A DNA stretch of 56,059 bases from Actinomycetota bacterium (GTDB taxonomy: Bacteria > Actinomycetota > Acidimicrobiia > Acidimicrobiales > Ilumatobacteraceae). The DNA lies in contig JAQCGT010000002.1 of NCBI GenBank assembly GCA_027730505.1, positions 1-56,059 on the forward strand, written 5' to 3'. Under the pieces are notes generated by a model. The model saw only the letters and a list, made by a program, of their open reading frames with translations. It was not told the DNA's origin and did not search any database. Of the stretch, positions 16,539-24,446 are shown piece by piece. A program made the position numbers and the translations under genes. The stretch's first letter is position 1; every line of letters begins with the position of its first letter.

Positions 16539-17962
16539 GTGATCTCGTCGACGACCTCCGTGCTGTGCTCGGCGACCGGGTACGCACCGACGGCGCGCAA
16601 CGTGCGCTGCTTCGACGCGACGCGTCGGTGTTCGAGGGAGGTTCAGCGGGTCCGATCTGCCTGTGTGACAACACCGCCGAAGTGCAGCACGTGGTGCGCA
16701 CGGCGATCACCCACGGTCGGGCCGTGGTGCCTCGGGGTGCCGGAACCGGACTCGCTGGTGGGGCGGTGCCTCTCGGTGAGCCGGTCGTGATCTCGCTCGC
16801 CCGAATGAACAAGGTTCTCGAGGTCGACGTTGATGCCCGGATCGCCTGGGTGCAGCCCGGCGTCGTCAATCTCGACCTGTCGAAGCACCTCGCCCCGCTC
16901 GGCTTCCACTTCGCGCCGGACCCGTCAAGCCAACAGGTGTGCACGATCGGAGGGAATGTCGCCAACAACTCAGGCGGCCCACACTGCCTCGCGTACGGGG
17001 TGACCAACGCGCACATCCTCGCCATGGAGGTCGTCCTCCCCGACGGCGAAGTGACGGTCCTCGGTGGGCTCGACGCGGAACCAGCCGGCTACGACCTGCG
17101 CGGTGTGTTCGTCGGCGGCGAAGGAATGCTCGGTATTGCCACGCGAGTGGCTGTGCGGATCACGCCGAACCCACCAGCGGTGCGCACCCTGTTGTTGTCG
17201 TTCGAGACCACTCGCCAAGCAGCGGCCACGGTGAGTTCAGTGATTGCCGCCGGCATCGTTCCCGCCGCGATGGAGGTGATGGACCAGCGCATCATCATCG
17301 CCGTCGAGAACTACGTGCATGCCGGCTACCCCACCGACGCCGGAGCGGTGTTGCTGGCCGAAGTCGATGGACTCGAGGGTGGCGCCGAGATCGACGCAGC
17401 CCGCATCGCCGAGATCGGCCGAGCCGAAGGAGCGACAGCGGTGCACCTCGCCGAGGACGAGAATCAGCGCGCCCTGCTTTGGAAGGGACGCAAGACCGCC
17501 TTCGGCGCTGTGGCTCAGGTGACCCCGAACTACTACCTGCACGACACCGTGGTGCCGAGATCGAAACTCGCCGAGGTGCTCGACCGTGTATACGAGATTG
17601 CAGATCGACATGACCTACTGGTGATGAACGTGTTTCATGCCGGCGACGGAAACCTGCATCCACTGCTGTTGTTCGACGCTCGCGAACCCGGCGTCTACGA
17701 ACGCGTTCATGCCGCCGGCGCTGAGATCGTCGAGGCATCACTCGCCGCCGGTGGGGTGCTGTCCGGCGAGCACGGTGTCGGAATTGAGAAGCAGCCGTAC
17801 ATGTCGATGCTCTTCTCCGATGATGACCTCGACCACCAGGAACGACTGCGGCGGGCCTTCGACCCGGCATGTCGGTCGAACCCGGGCAAGGTCATACCCG
17901 AAGGACACTCCTGTGCCGACATCCAGCACCTCCGGACGGTGCCCGAGGGGGTGTGGGGGTGA
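16535..17962 (+). CDS. glcD: glycolate oxidase FAD-binding subunit GlcD
   Basis: This FAD-linked oxidoreductase (475 aa) is the catalytic subunit of glycolate oxidase. The PCMH-type FAD domain has VVPRGAGTGLAGGAVPLGEP and GGNVANNSGGPHCLAYG. The C-terminal cap has VMNVFHAGDGNLHPLLLFD and SGEHGVGIEKQPYM, typical of GlcD and D-lactate dehydrogenases. GTG 16535 overlaps the glcG stop by 4 nt. GlcE and GlcF follow with start/stop overlaps, which supports glycolate rather than lactate as the substrate. Confidence 0.93.
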   Translation: MSDLVDDLRAVLGDRVRTDGAQRALLRRDASVFEGGSAGPICLCDNTAEVQHVVRTAITHGRAVVPRGAGTGLAGGAVPLGEPVVISLARMNKVLEVDVDARIAWVQPGVVNLDLSKHLAPLGFHFAPDPSSQQVCTIGGNVANNSGGPHCLAYGVTNAHILAMEVVLPDGEVTVLGGLDAEPAGYDLRGVFVGGEGMLGIATRVAVRITPNPPAVRTLLLSFETTRQAAATVSSVIAAGIVPAAMEVMDQRIIIAVENYVHAGYPTDAGAVLLAEVDGLEGGAEIDAARIAEIGRAEGATAVHLAEDENQRALLWKGRKTAFGAVAQVTPNYYLHDTVVPRSKLAEVLDRVYEIADRHDLLVMNVFHAGDGNLHPLLLFDAREPGVYERVHAAGAEIVEASLAAGGVLSGEHGVGIEKQPYMSMLFSDDDLDHQERLRRAFDPACRSNPGKVIPEGHSCADIQHLRTVPEGVWG

Positions 17963-18843
17963 GCCTCGACGCGTTCGTCGACGAGATCGGCGACACGGGA
18001 CCGGTGTCGGTCGCCGGTGCCCGCACCAGATGGGACCTCGGCGGCACACTCGACCCATCAGCGCGAATCGTCACTGCGCCGACTGGCGTGGTCGAGTACC
18101 TGCCCGACGAGATGACGGTGACTGTGCTGGCTGGCACCCCCGTGCATGAGTTGTCTCAAGTGCTCGCCGAGCGCGGCCAGCGCTGCGCGCTTCCCGATCG
18201 CGGTGGCACAGTCGGTGGTGCCATCGCCGTCGGCGAGAACCATCTCGAAGTTCTCGGTCGCGGCACGCTGCGAGCCTCGGTGCTCCAAGTGCGCTACGTG
18301 TCGGCCGAGGGACGTCTCGTGAAGGGAGGCGGGCCGACCGTGAAGAACGTCTCGGGCTTCGACATCCCGCGACTTATGACCGGGGCTATCGGCACGCTCG
18401 GGATGATCGGCGAGGTGATACTGCGCACGAACCCGATCCCAGCGACGAGCATCTGGGTGGAGAGCAGCGATGCCGACCCGTTCACCGTTGCGGATGTCGT
18501 CCTGCGACCGGGTGTGATCCTCTCGAACAGTGCGACCACGCGGGTGCTTGTCGAAGGTCATGCACCCGATGTGGCCAGCGCGATGGAGGCGCTCCGCAAA
18601 CTCGGAACCTGGAACGAATGCGACGGTCCATTCGACTGTCCGCCCCACCGGTGGTCGCTCGAACCGGCTGACCTCCGTTCGCTCGAAGGCGTGCACGTGG
18701 CGTCCATAGGTGTGGGCACCGCATGGCGTGAGGTCGAGCAACCGCGACGAAACCTGCCTGGCCCGGTGGTCGAAATCTCGCGACGCCTCAAGTCGAACTT
18801 CGACCCGACCGGTCGGCTCAATCCGGGAAGGAGCGTGATCTGA
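17959..18843 (+). CDS. glcE: glycolate oxidase FAD-binding subunit GlcE
   Basis: GlcE is the second flavin-fold subunit of the membrane-associated glycolate oxidase. The 294-residue protein has RTRWDLGG near the N-terminus, DRGGTVGGAIAVGENHLEVLGRG-type sequence (residues about 79-101), and VKGGGPTVKNVSGFDIPRLM followed by GAIGTLGMIGEVILRT, all GlcE hallmarks. It starts at GTG 17959 in a GTGA overlap with the glcD stop. It is somewhat short for the family (E. coli GlcE has 350 aa). Confidence 0.9.
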   Translation: MSLDAFVDEIGDTGPVSVAGARTRWDLGGTLDPSARIVTAPTGVVEYLPDEMTVTVLAGTPVHELSQVLAERGQRCALPDRGGTVGGAIAVGENHLEVLGRGTLRASVLQVRYVSAEGRLVKGGGPTVKNVSGFDIPRLMTGAIGTLGMIGEVILRTNPIPATSIWVESSDADPFTVADVVLRPGVILSNSATTRVLVEGHAPDVASAMEALRKLGTWNECDGPFDCPPHRWSLEPADLRSLEGVHVASIGVGTAWREVEQPRRNLPGPVVEISRRLKSNFDPTGRLNPGRSVI

Positions 18844-19964
18844 TGGATCTGCGGATCGACCCTGACGAGTTGGTCACCTGTATGCAGTGCGGGCTCTGCC
18901 TCAGTGCGTGCCCCACCTATCGGGTGACCGGCGACGAGACATACTCGCCGCGTGGTCGCATCGCTCTGATGCGCGAAGTCCAAGACCATGAAGCGCCACT
19001 CACCGCTGAAGTGATCGAAGCATTCGACACCTGCATCCAGTGCCGTGCGTGCGAGCCGGCATGTCCGTCGGGGGTGCCCTATGGCCACCTCATCGAGCGA
19101 ACCAAGGAGACGCTCACCGACCGACGCCACCCTCGACTGCGATCGCTGGCACTTCGTGCACTTCGGATGCCACGCCTGCTCCGTTTCGGGTCAAGCGCTC
19201 TGGCGCTCGCCCAACGGGCGCGGCTCGTGCCAAAACCGTTGGCAACACGACTCGGTCTTCCCCAGCGCCTACCGGTCAGACGATCGGCCCATAACACCTC
19301 CGGTCGAGATGTGTATTTGTTCACCGGCTGCGTGATGGATGCCTGGCAACGAGATGTCCACCACGCCGCTCAACGGGTACTCGAGGCCGCCGGGTTTGGC
19401 GTGACCCCGACCGGCGACCTGGCACCGTGTTGCGGTGCGCTCCACTTGCACGCAGGGCTGCGCAGCGAGTCACTCGGCCTGACCGCAGCCGTCGACTCCG
19501 CGCTCGACCCAACCATCCCGGTCTTGGTCGACTCGGCCGGATGCGGAGCACACTTGAAGGACCACTCGTCGCTCACGGTGTACGACATCCAGGAGTTTCT
19601 TGCTGACCATCTCGACCGGTTGCCCGAGGTCACGCCTCTCGACCTCCGGGTCGCCGTGCAGGACCCCTGTCACCTGCGACACGTGCAGAAGGTGCACCCG
19701 GCTACTCGCGCGGTGCTCCGACCGTTCGTTCGTGAAGTGGCCGAACTCGATGACGACGGCATGTGCTGTGGCGCCGGAGGTGCTTACTCTGTGCTCGAAC
19801 CGGAGATGTCAGGGCAGGTACGTGAACGCAAGCTCGACAGCATCAACCGGCTAACTCCTGATGTGGTGGCGAGCGCCAATCCTGGGTGTTCGATGCATCT
19901 CGCCGCTGCGGGGGTGCCGACGATTCATCCGATGCAGTTGATCGCTCAGGCAATCGACGGGTAA
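18843..19964 (+). CDS. glcF: glycolate oxidase iron-sulfur subunit GlcF
   Basis: GlcF passes electrons from the flavin subunits to the membrane quinone. Two 4Fe-4S motifs lie at the N-terminus: CMQCGLCLSACP (Cys 13, 16, 19, 23) and CIQCRACEPACP (about residues 63-74). Two cysteine-rich CCG domains follow, the first with CCGALHLHAG and the second with QDPCHLRHVQK and CCGAGGAYSVLEPEM. The length is 373 aa. ATG 18843 shares its A with the glcE stop (TGATG). The gene ends 19 nt inside the convergent DUF222-HNH gene, so no intrinsic terminator fits between them. Confidence 0.93.
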   Translation: MDLRIDPDELVTCMQCGLCLSACPTYRVTGDETYSPRGRIALMREVQDHEAPLTAEVIEAFDTCIQCRACEPACPSGVPYGHLIERTKETLTDRRHPRLRSLALRALRMPRLLRFGSSALALAQRARLVPKPLATRLGLPQRLPVRRSAHNTSGRDVYLFTGCVMDAWQRDVHHAAQRVLEAAGFGVTPTGDLAPCCGALHLHAGLRSESLGLTAAVDSALDPTIPVLVDSAGCGAHLKDHSSLTVYDIQEFLADHLDRLPEVTPLDLRVAVQDPCHLRHVQKVHPATRAVLRPFVREVAELDDDGMCCGAGGAYSVLEPEMSGQVRERKLDSINRLTPDVVASANPGCSMHLAAAGVPTIHPMQLIAQAIDG

Positions 19965-21163
19965 TCGACCCAACGGGTTTCGAGTCGTTCGCCAGTCGGT
20001 GGTCGGAATGCGCCGGTCAGCGGTGGACCGATCGCGGGCGGCGGTGGGGTTGGTGGAGGGATCTCCCAACCACTCGCATTGCGGAAGACGAGTCCGTCAG
20101 CCCGGTCCGGGTTGCCGCTGATATCGAGTTCACCAAGGTGATGGAGTCGGTGATGCCGATGGCAGAGCGCCACGAGGTTGTCGGTGTCGGTACGGCCGCC
20201 GTCTGACCAGTGCACGAGATGGTGGATGTCGGGACGCAACGTGCTCGAACACCCTGGAACACGACAGCCACCGTCGCGCTCGACGATGATGCGTCGAACA
20301 CGATCGGGAACGATGCGCTGCGTTCGGCCAAGGTTCACAGCGGCACCGGCGATGTGATCGAGACGACGAACCTCGCCATCACACGACAACAGCTGCGAGA
20401 TCGATGCCGGTAAGGGGCGACCTGATGCCCACCGGCCCACCGGTGTGCCGTCATGGTCGGCGCTCACGTGGACGAGCATCTGGAAACGCTGACGTCGCTC
20501 AACTCCGGCAACCGAGAGCGAACGGCGGACGATCTCCATCAGGGCATCGGTGCGTGTGACACGGGTGGGATCGTCGCCCGCGCGCAGGAGCGCATCACGA
20601 GCCTCGTTGAGCGCTGCTTCGAACTCGGCACCGTGGTCAGCATCGAGACGGATCGACGCCCACCAACGACCGTCATCACGCTGACCGAAGGTCATCGACT
20701 CATCGGTGGCTGGCTCAGGCGCGGGTTCGTCGAACAACTCGCGGCGGGTGACGGTGGTGAGCTGGCGGACCGTCATCTGCCGGGCATACGCCGTGACCCG
20801 CTCATCGGCCCAGTCGGGCACACGACAGGCGACAGCGACCTGGTCGAGGGTGAGCGACCCCTCGTCGAAGGCCGCCATGAGGGTGGGAAGAGAGTCGGCG
20901 CGTTGTGCGACCCGGATGATCTGCCGAGCAGTGTTCGATGACACGCCCGCACGCCAACAGAGCCAATGTTGCGGTGACACCACACCGGCACCCGACCACG
21001 AGCCGTCGGCGAGCACGGTCTGCATGTGACGAACGAGGCGGGCATGTTGCAGGTTGATCGAACCCTGTACGGCAGCCGCCGTGACTTCGGGCGCAACCAT
21101 GTCCGCGTACATGTCGGCGCTCGAGGGAGTTGCCATCCTCTCCGTCGTCATGAACGAACTCAT
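19946..21163 (-). CDS. DUF222-HNH endonuclease domain protein (13E12 repeat family)
   Basis: The N-terminal half (about residues 20-270) matches the DUF222 pattern (SWSGAGVVSPQHWLCWRAGV, EGSLTLDQVAVACRVP). The C-terminus has an HNH nuclease motif with DGGCRVPGCSSTLRPDIHHL, then HWSDGGRTDTDNLVALCHRHH. Such proteins are multicopy in mycobacteria (REP13E12) and common in actinobacteria, with unclear function. ATG 21163 (405 aa) is preferred over the longer frame to 21199 because a strong promoter (TTGCGA, 17 nt, TATTGT) ends exactly 7 nt upstream. No direct repeats or attachment sites mark it as mobile here. Confidence 0.85.
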   Translation of the reverse strand: MSSFMTTERMATPSSADMYADMVAPEVTAAAVQGSINLQHARLVRHMQTVLADGSWSGAGVVSPQHWLCWRAGVSSNTARQIIRVAQRADSLPTLMAAFDEGSLTLDQVAVACRVPDWADERVTAYARQMTVRQLTTVTRRELFDEPAPEPATDESMTFGQRDDGRWWASIRLDADHGAEFEAALNEARDALLRAGDDPTRVTRTDALMEIVRRSLSVAGVERRQRFQMLVHVSADHDGTPVGRWASGRPLPASISQLLSCDGEVRRLDHIAGAAVNLGRTQRIVPDRVRRIIVERDGGCRVPGCSSTLRPDIHHLVHWSDGGRTDTDNLVALCHRHHRLHHLGELDISGNPDRADGLVFRNASGWEIPPPTPPPPAIGPPLTGAFRPPTGERLETRWVDYPSIA

Positions 21164-21170
21164 GTTCGTT
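21153..21170. promoter_or_regulatory. inverted repeat over the DUF222-HNH start codon
   Basis: AACGAAC (21153-21159) and GTTCGTT (21164-21170) flank TCAT, which is the start codon on the minus strand. The repeat covers the predicted transcription start site, so it could be an autoregulatory operator. Confidence 0.4.
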
Positions 21171-21199
21171 ACAATAACACCTGTTCGCTTCGCTCGCAA
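21171..21199 (-). promoter_or_regulatory. promoter of the DUF222-HNH gene
   Basis: On the minus strand, -35 TTGCGA (21199-21194) is followed by a 17-nt spacer and -10 TATTGT (21176-21171), then 7 nt to ATG 21163. It is among the best-formed promoters in the window and supports a leaderless transcript. Confidence 0.6.
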
Positions 21200-21225
21200 C
21201 TCGGCCGAGCAACGTCGTTCGCAAC

Positions 21226-21231
21226 TACGGT
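21226..21231 (+). promoter_or_regulatory. -10 box (TACGGT) of the acrylyl-CoA reductase gene
   Basis: TACGGT lies 7 nt before ATG 21239. A direct repeat of TCGCAACT (21194-21201 and 21219-21226) lies in the shared divergent region and might bind a regulator. Confidence 0.45.
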
Positions 21232-21238
21232 GGACCGC

Positions 21239-22234
21239 ATGACGAGCGCAACCTTCCGAGCCTTCCGAGCAGATACATCGGGCGAATCAATCGACCGGAG
21301 TGTCGTCACGATGTCGACCGATGACCTCGCCGACGACGGAGCGCTCATCGAGGTGCACTGGTCGAGCGTCAACTACAAGGACGGACTCGCCTCGACCCCC
21401 ACCGGCAAAGTTGCCCGTTTCAGCCCGATGGTCCCTGGCGTTGACCTCGCCGGCGTGCTCCTCGAAGATGCCGGTGACATCCCCGCCGGCACCGAGGTAA
21501 TCGCCCACGGCTACGACCTCGGCGTGAACCGCCACGGAGGCTTCGCCCAATTCGCGACCGTGCCAAACGACTGGCTCGTGCCACTCCCCGCCGGATTGAG
21601 CACCCGTGAAGCCATGATCATGGGTACGGCTGGCTACACGGCGGCGCTGTCGGTGATCGCCCTGCTCGACCATGGCATCTCACCCGATGACGGGGCGATT
21701 CTCGTGACCGGAGCGACCGGCGGCGTCGGCTCGACAGCGGTCGGCATGCTCGCCGGGCTCGGCTATGCAGTGACGGCGTCAACCGGAAAGCCTGACGAAA
21801 GCGACTTCCTCACAGGACTCGGGGCGAACGCCGTGATCGACCGGAACACGCTCGCCGAAGCCGGCAAGCCGCTGCAGGGAATGCAGTGGGCAGGAGCCGT
21901 CGACTGCGTAGGCGGTGTGCCACTCGCCAATGTCTTGGCGCAGACGAACTACGGCGGCGCCGTTGCAGCCAGCGGGCTCACCGCTGGGAATGGTCTGCCG
22001 ACCACAGTGCTTCCGTTCATCCTTCGAGGCGTGACGCTCTATGGCATCGACTCGGTGCAGACGCCGATCGCCAAGCGGCGCGAACTGTGGGCTCGGATTG
22101 CATCCGATCTCAAGCCGGCCGGACTTGACGCCATCGGTCACGACATCGGGCTCGACGACCTCGACGGCGTGCTCACCGACATCCTCGCTGGCAAGGCGGT
22201 CGGCCGTGCCGTGGTCGATCTGAAGCGGAGTTGA
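21239..22234 (+). CDS. acuI: acrylyl-CoA reductase AcuI/YhdH-type (zinc-free MDR)
   Basis: The 331-residue medium-chain reductase has [20 protein letters not shown] near the N-terminus and the nucleotide-binding motif [16 protein letters not shown]. Its C-terminal [18 protein letters not shown] is characteristic of the YhdH/AcuI family, which reduces acryloyl-CoA to propionyl-CoA with NADPH. This step detoxifies acrylate, for example from DMSP. The upstream frame reaches 21026, but ATG 21239 matches the family start and has a TANNNT box 7 nt away. msrB follows after 1 nt. Confidence 0.82.
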   Translation: MTSATFRAFRADTSGESIDRSVVTMSTDDLADDGALIEVHWSSVNYKDGLASTPTGKVARFSPMVPGVDLAGVLLEDAGDIPAGTEVIAHGYDLGVNRHGGFAQFATVPNDWLVPLPAGLSTREAMIMGTAGYTAALSVIALLDHGISPDDGAILVTGATGGVGSTAVGMLAGLGYAVTASTGKPDESDFLTGLGANAVIDRNTLAEAGKPLQGMQWAGAVDCVGGVPLANVLAQTNYGGAVAASGLTAGNGLPTTVLPFILRGVTLYGIDSVQTPIAKRRELWARIASDLKPAGLDAIGHDIGLDDLDGVLTDILAGKAVGRAVVDLKRS

Positions 22235-22235
22235 G

Positions 22236-22637
22236 ATGAATTTCGCGAAGCCATCCGACGAGGTGTTGCGTACCAGGCTCACACCGCTGCAGTACGAGGT
22301 CACCCAGCACGCTGGAACCGAACGCGCCTTCACCGGCGAGTACTGGAACGTCTTCGACGACGGCACATACCGCTGCATCGTGTGTGAAACCGAACTGTTC
22401 GACTCGTCGACGAAGTTCGATGCCCACTGCGGGTGGCCGAGTTTTCACACGGCACTGTCGGACGACCGTGTGCAATTCATCGAAGACCGCTCCCACGGCA
22501 TGGTGCGAGTTGAGGTGCGCTGCGCCACCTGCGAGGCCCACCTTGGACACATCTTCCCCGACGGCCCGCCGCCCACGGGCCATCGCTATTGCATGAACTC
22601 AGCCAGCCTTCAGTTCGAAGCTCGGGGCGACATTTGA
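22236..22637 (+). CDS. msrB: peptide-methionine (R)-S-oxide reductase MsrB
   Basis: MsrB repairs methionine-R-sulfoxide in proteins. The 133-residue protein has the two zinc CxxC pairs (Cys47/50 and Cys96/99), the segment [11 protein letters not shown], and the catalytic Cys119 in [11 protein letters not shown] Ser replaces the resolving Cys at the usual upstream position in some MsrB forms and cannot be judged here. It is coupled to the flanking genes (1 nt after acuI, shared TGATG with the next gene). Confidence 0.95.
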   Translation: MNFAKPSDEVLRTRLTPLQYEVTQHAGTERAFTGEYWNVFDDGTYRCIVCETELFDSSTKFDAHCGWPSFHTALSDDRVQFIEDRSHGMVRVEVRCATCEAHLGHIFPDGPPPTGHRYCMNSASLQFEARGDI

Positions 22638-23551
22638 TGGCCGCACGAGTCGTCGACTGGGCGGAACAGGAACGACGGCTCAGCGAGCACGTCAGTGTGC
22701 TCGTGGGCGACGCCAACGGCGGCTACCCGTCAGGCAACTCGGTGCTGGTTCGGGGCGCCGGAGAGGCCGTGATCATCGACCCGTCGGTGACCGCGGTTGC
22801 CAAGGGAGGTGCACCGGTCAGGGTCGACGCGATGATCACCAGTCACGGGCACGAAGACCATCTCCCCGGGACGGGGCTCTTTACCGAGGCGCGGGTGCAC
22901 GTCCACGAGGCCGACAAGCACGTGCTCGAGGATCCGTCACACATGCTCGACGCCTATCAACTCGTGGGCGACGCGCGAGAGGAGTTCCGGCAGTCGATCC
23001 TCACCGAGTTCAACTTCGCAGCGCGGCCCGACGCTGAAGGGTTTCACGACGGTCATGTGTGGTCACTCGGCGGTGTTGACGTGGAGGCGGTGCACCTGCC
23101 GGGTCACACCGCCGGCCACTCAGGTTTTCGAATCTCCGAAGGGGTCTTCTTCCTCTCGGACATCGACCTCACCGGGTTCGGCCCGTACTACGGCGATACC
23201 TGGTCGAGCCTCGACGACTTCGAGAACTCGCTGATCAAAGTCCGCGACGAAGAGGCTGACTACTACGTGACCTTCCATCAGAAGGGTGTGATCGAGGGTC
23301 GCGAACGGTTCTTGGAGATGGTCGACGCCTACCACGCGGTGATCCACCGGCGACACACGAACATGCTCGAGTTCCTCTCCGAGCCGCGCACGATTGCTGA
23401 AATGGTCGCCCACCGGTTCGTGTATCGGCCGCATGTCGAGATGTCGTTCTGCGACTCGATCGAGGGTCGCACCGCCGAGTTGCACGTGGCTCGGATGCTT
23501 GAGCGCGGCGAAGCGGTCGAGGTGGAACCCGGCCGTTATCGAGCTGCCTGA
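22637..23551 (+). CDS. metallo-beta-lactamase-fold hydrolase
   Basis: The 304-residue protein has the metal motif HGHEDH at residues 70-75 (HxHxDH), a second metal histidine in HLPGHTAGHSGF, and the bridging aspartate in FFLSDIDLTGFG. A C-terminal extension (LEFLSEPRTIAEMVAHRFV, then LHVARMLERGEAVEVEPGRY) looks like a winged-helix module. The substrate is unknown. ATG 22637 shares its first base with the msrB stop, so translation is coupled. It overlaps the convergent LLM gene by 16 nt. Confidence 0.85.
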   Translation: MAARVVDWAEQERRLSEHVSVLVGDANGGYPSGNSVLVRGAGEAVIIDPSVTAVAKGGAPVRVDAMITSHGHEDHLPGTGLFTEARVHVHEADKHVLEDPSHMLDAYQLVGDAREEFRQSILTEFNFAARPDAEGFHDGHVWSLGGVDVEAVHLPGHTAGHSGFRISEGVFFLSDIDLTGFGPYYGDTWSSLDDFENSLIKVRDEEADYYVTFHQKGVIEGRERFLEMVDAYHAVIHRRHTNMLEFLSEPRTIAEMVAHRFVYRPHVEMSFCDSIEGRTAELHVARMLERGEAVEVEPGRYRAA

Positions 23552-24417
23552 ACAAGCCCAGTGACTGCGTCGCGATATTCGGCGACGCGAGCGAGATGTC
23601 CATCGACATCGGTATCACCGGCATTGTGCGTGGCGATCGACAGGTGTGTGCATCCGAGTGCCGCCCACCTCTCGGCGTGGCCTCGCCAACGATCGGGGTC
23701 GCCACCGGCGAACTGTGCTTGGGCATGAATGGTGAAGCCGTCCATGCCGAGGCCGAGTTCGTCACGCCGGGCGCGAATCGCGTCAACGCAAGCGGCTGAC
23801 TTGTCGTTCGGCGAACCGAGCGGGATCCAACCGTCACCGAGCCGAGCACACCGCTCGAGCGCAGCCGGTGCTGAACCACCGAAGCTGACGGGGATGGGCT
23901 TGGCCGGTCTCGGCAGGATGCTGGCGAGCTCCATCGAGTGGAACTCGCCGTCGAAGCTGAAGGCGTCCTCGGCCCACAGCCGCTTCATGAACACCACTTG
24001 TTCTTCGAGCCGGGCACCTTTGCGGTCAAAGGCTGCGCCGAGCGCGTCGTACTCGACCTTGTTCCAACCGATGCCGACACCGAGGCGGAATCGATCCCCT
24101 GACAGGATCGCCACTTCGGCCGCCTGCTTCGCGGCGAGAGCTGCCTGACGCTGAGGCAACACCATCACCGATGTGACGAGTTCGACCCTCGACGTGCACG
24201 CCGCCAAGAAGCCATAGAGCACGAAGGGCTCATGGAACGCCGTGTCGGAGTCGTACGGACCCTTGAACCCACCCGGACGCTCACGCTTGGCACCAAGGAC
24301 ATGGTCGTAGACCATGAGATGGCCGGCGCCAAGCTCCTCGGCACCCTGCGCAAAGGCCCGGATCGCGCCCGGGTCGGTACCGATCTCGTGATGTGGGATG
24401 ACGACGCCGAATTCCAT
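23536..24417 (-). CDS. LLM-class (luciferase-like) F420-dependent oxidoreductase
   Basis: The 293-residue protein has the TIM-barrel luciferase-like pattern: MEFGVVIPHHEIG, LMVYDHVLGAKRERP, PFVLYGFLAACTSRVELVTS, then QAAEVAILSGDRFRLGVGIG and WNKVEYDALG. In actinobacteria this subgroup usually binds coenzyme F420. No substrate can be named. The start is ATG 24417; a GAACCT box 7 nt upstream only loosely resembles the -10 consensus. Confidence 0.82.
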   Translation of the reverse strand: MEFGVVIPHHEIGTDPGAIRAFAQGAEELGAGHLMVYDHVLGAKRERPGGFKGPYDSDTAFHEPFVLYGFLAACTSRVELVTSVMVLPQRQAALAAKQAAEVAILSGDRFRLGVGIGWNKVEYDALGAAFDRKGARLEEQVVFMKRLWAEDAFSFDGEFHSMELASILPRPAKPIPVSFGGSAPAALERCARLGDGWIPLGSPNDKSAACVDAIRARRDELGLGMDGFTIHAQAQFAGGDPDRWRGHAERWAALGCTHLSIATHNAGDTDVDGHLARVAEYRDAVTGLVQAAR

Positions 24418-24446
24418 GGCGCCAAGGTTCGCAGATCAGCGGACGT

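Noticed and set aside
19946-21163. DUF222-HNH gene as an insertion element
   Set aside because: No flanking direct repeats, terminal inverted repeats or interrupted gene are visible; it sits neatly between intact genes.
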